DNA from: Clostridiaceae bacterium
GTDB taxonomy: Bacteria > Bacillota > Clostridia > Lutisporales > Lutisporaceae
DNA length: 6,625 nucleotides
Direction: 5' to 3'
NCBI GenBank assembly: GCA_028697435.1
Contig: JAQVFD010000123.1
Span: 1 to 6,625, forward strand
Shown: piece by piece, positions 6,072-6,625 of the stretch
Position numbering within the stretch: position 1 is the first letter of the stretch
Layout of the letters: the number at the start of each line of letters is the position of its first letter
Notes under the pieces: generated by a model
The model's database searches: none
The model's input: the letters and a program-made list of their open reading frames with translations, nothing else
Told to the model about the DNA's origin: nothing
Translations under genes and position numbers: made by a program

Positions 6072-6134
6072 ATATAAAAATGTAATTACTACACAATATG
6101 CAGGAGAATAAATAAGGGGACTATATTTTTCACA

Positions 6135-6179
6135 CAAGAATAAAAAGATATGCCAAGCAAAATTGCCCGACATATCTTT
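6135..6179 (-). terminator. Hairpin terminator after the 133-residue gene
   Basis: AAAGATATGTC (6179-6169) pairs with GGCATATCTTT (6154-6144), 11 bp with one G-T pair. The loop can itself pair GCAA with TTGC. A T-rich run broken by single bases (TTATTCTT) follows. It lies 7 nt after the stop codon at 6187. AT-rich and less ideal than the terminator at 4626-4649, so some read-through into the permease gene is possible. Confidence 0.7.
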
Positions 6180-6186
6180 ATATAAT

Positions 6187-6588
6187 TTAATAACAATAGA
6201 AGCTTTCTATCTGCCTTAGGTCAACTCCAAAGTATACCCACCTGCGTCCGGTCCACCTCCAACCTGATATTGAGCGCCTCCCTACAAATGTCAGCCATAT
6301 CCAGAATTCCCTGCCATTTCGAAGCTGCAGATAAACAAACCTGAATCTGCATCTTCTTATGGATCCGGGATCAATTGCAAGAACTCCTATCCCCTGTGGT
6401 CCCGAAAGCTGCGGTGTCACAGAAGGCGGCGGTCCAGAAGGAGGACCCTCCAAAGAGCCCGGTCCTACACCCGGCTGTTGAAATTGCGGTCCGAAAGGTC
6501 CGAAAAACGGTGGTTGCTGCCTTTGAAACGGGCAACTTTCACATAATTCATAATCCAGTTCATTATCGTCTTTTTCATCATCATACAT
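6187..6588 (-). CDS. Small hypothetical protein: Pro/Gly-rich N-half, Trp/Arg-rich C-terminal domain
   Basis: I do not recognise a function for this 133-residue protein. The start is acidic (MYDDEKDDNELDYE), followed by CESC (16-19). A low-complexity region rich in Pro, Gly, Gln and Phe follows (about 22-66). A compact C-terminal part (about 67-133) is rich in Arg, Trp and Tyr, including RRCRFRFVYLQLRNGREFW, GRRSISGWRWTGRRWVYFG and the ending IESFYCY. There is no signal peptide or membrane segment. Similar endings, a GRR-aromatic run closed by an aromatic-Cys-aromatic tail, feel familiar from hypothetical proteins of spore-formers, so a surface or spore-coat role is possible but only a guess. 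Start 6588 is bounded by an in-frame TGA at 6597-6595 and has GGGAG at 6602-6598, 9 nt upstream. A terminator follows. The promoter is probably beyond the right edge. Confidence 0.8.
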   Translation of the reverse strand: MYDDEKDDNELDYELCESCPFQRQQPPFFGPFGPQFQQPGVGPGSLEGPPSGPPPSVTPQLSGPQGIGVLAIDPGSIRRCRFRFVYLQLRNGREFWIWLTFVGRRSISGWRWTGRRWVYFGVDLRQIESFYCY

Positions 6589-6625
6589 ACATACTCACTC
6601 CCATACACATTTACTATTAATGTAT

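Noticed and set aside
6120..6125. TATAGT as the -10 of a permease promoter
   Set aside because: No acceptable -35 was found 16-18 nt upstream. A promoter in 6072-6140 is likely but cannot be fixed from sequence.

Overview
This window holds most of a livKHMGF-type ABC importer operon on the minus strand, preceded by a long and unusually structured leader. Upstream of that lie two unrelated minus-strand genes. Strong AGGAGG-type ribosome binding sites, AT-rich spacers, a short lipoprotein signal and the protein sequences point to a low-to-moderate GC Firmicute, most likely a clostridium of the Ruminiclostridium/Acetivibrio kind. The genus is inference. All supported genes lie on the minus strand, so transcription runs from high to low coordinates.

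Transcription order is as follows. (1) 6588-6187 encodes a 133-residue protein of unknown function with a Pro/Gly-rich first half and a Trp/Arg/aromatic-rich second half. A hairpin terminator follows at 6179-6144. (2) 6057-4648 encodes a 469-residue polytopic permease of unknown substrate, ending in a clear intrinsic terminator (4649-4626). (3) A good sigma-A-type promoter (4603-4575) starts the liv transcript about 360 nt before livK. (4) 4568-4205 is the livK leader: a perfect 17-bp hairpin, a GC-rich multi-helix domain with competing pairings, two alternative terminator-like hairpins each followed by a T tract, and two Shine-Dalgarno/ATG/TAA start-stop units. (5) livK (4204-3029) encodes the substrate-binding lipoprotein. 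(6) A 201-nt spacer carries a perfect 10-bp hairpin (2942-2962). (7) livH, livM, livG and the first 30 codons of livF are tightly coupled: a 2-nt gap, a 4-nt overlap and an 8-nt overlap. livF runs off the left edge.

The proteins should form one importer. LivK captures the ligand outside the membrane, LivH and LivM form the channel, and LivG and LivF hydrolyse ATP. The ligand is probably leucine, isoleucine or valine, but the family also carries other amino acids, amides and urea, so the substrate is inferred from family only. The hairpin after livK could help make more LivK than membrane components.

The most interesting part is the livK leader. It looks like a cis-regulatory RNA or a structured intergenic repeat. 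I could not match it to T-box, FMN, c-di-GMP-I, ykkC-type or other riboswitch consensus sequences that I can recall. No tRNA, rRNA, CRISPR array or transposase gene was seen.
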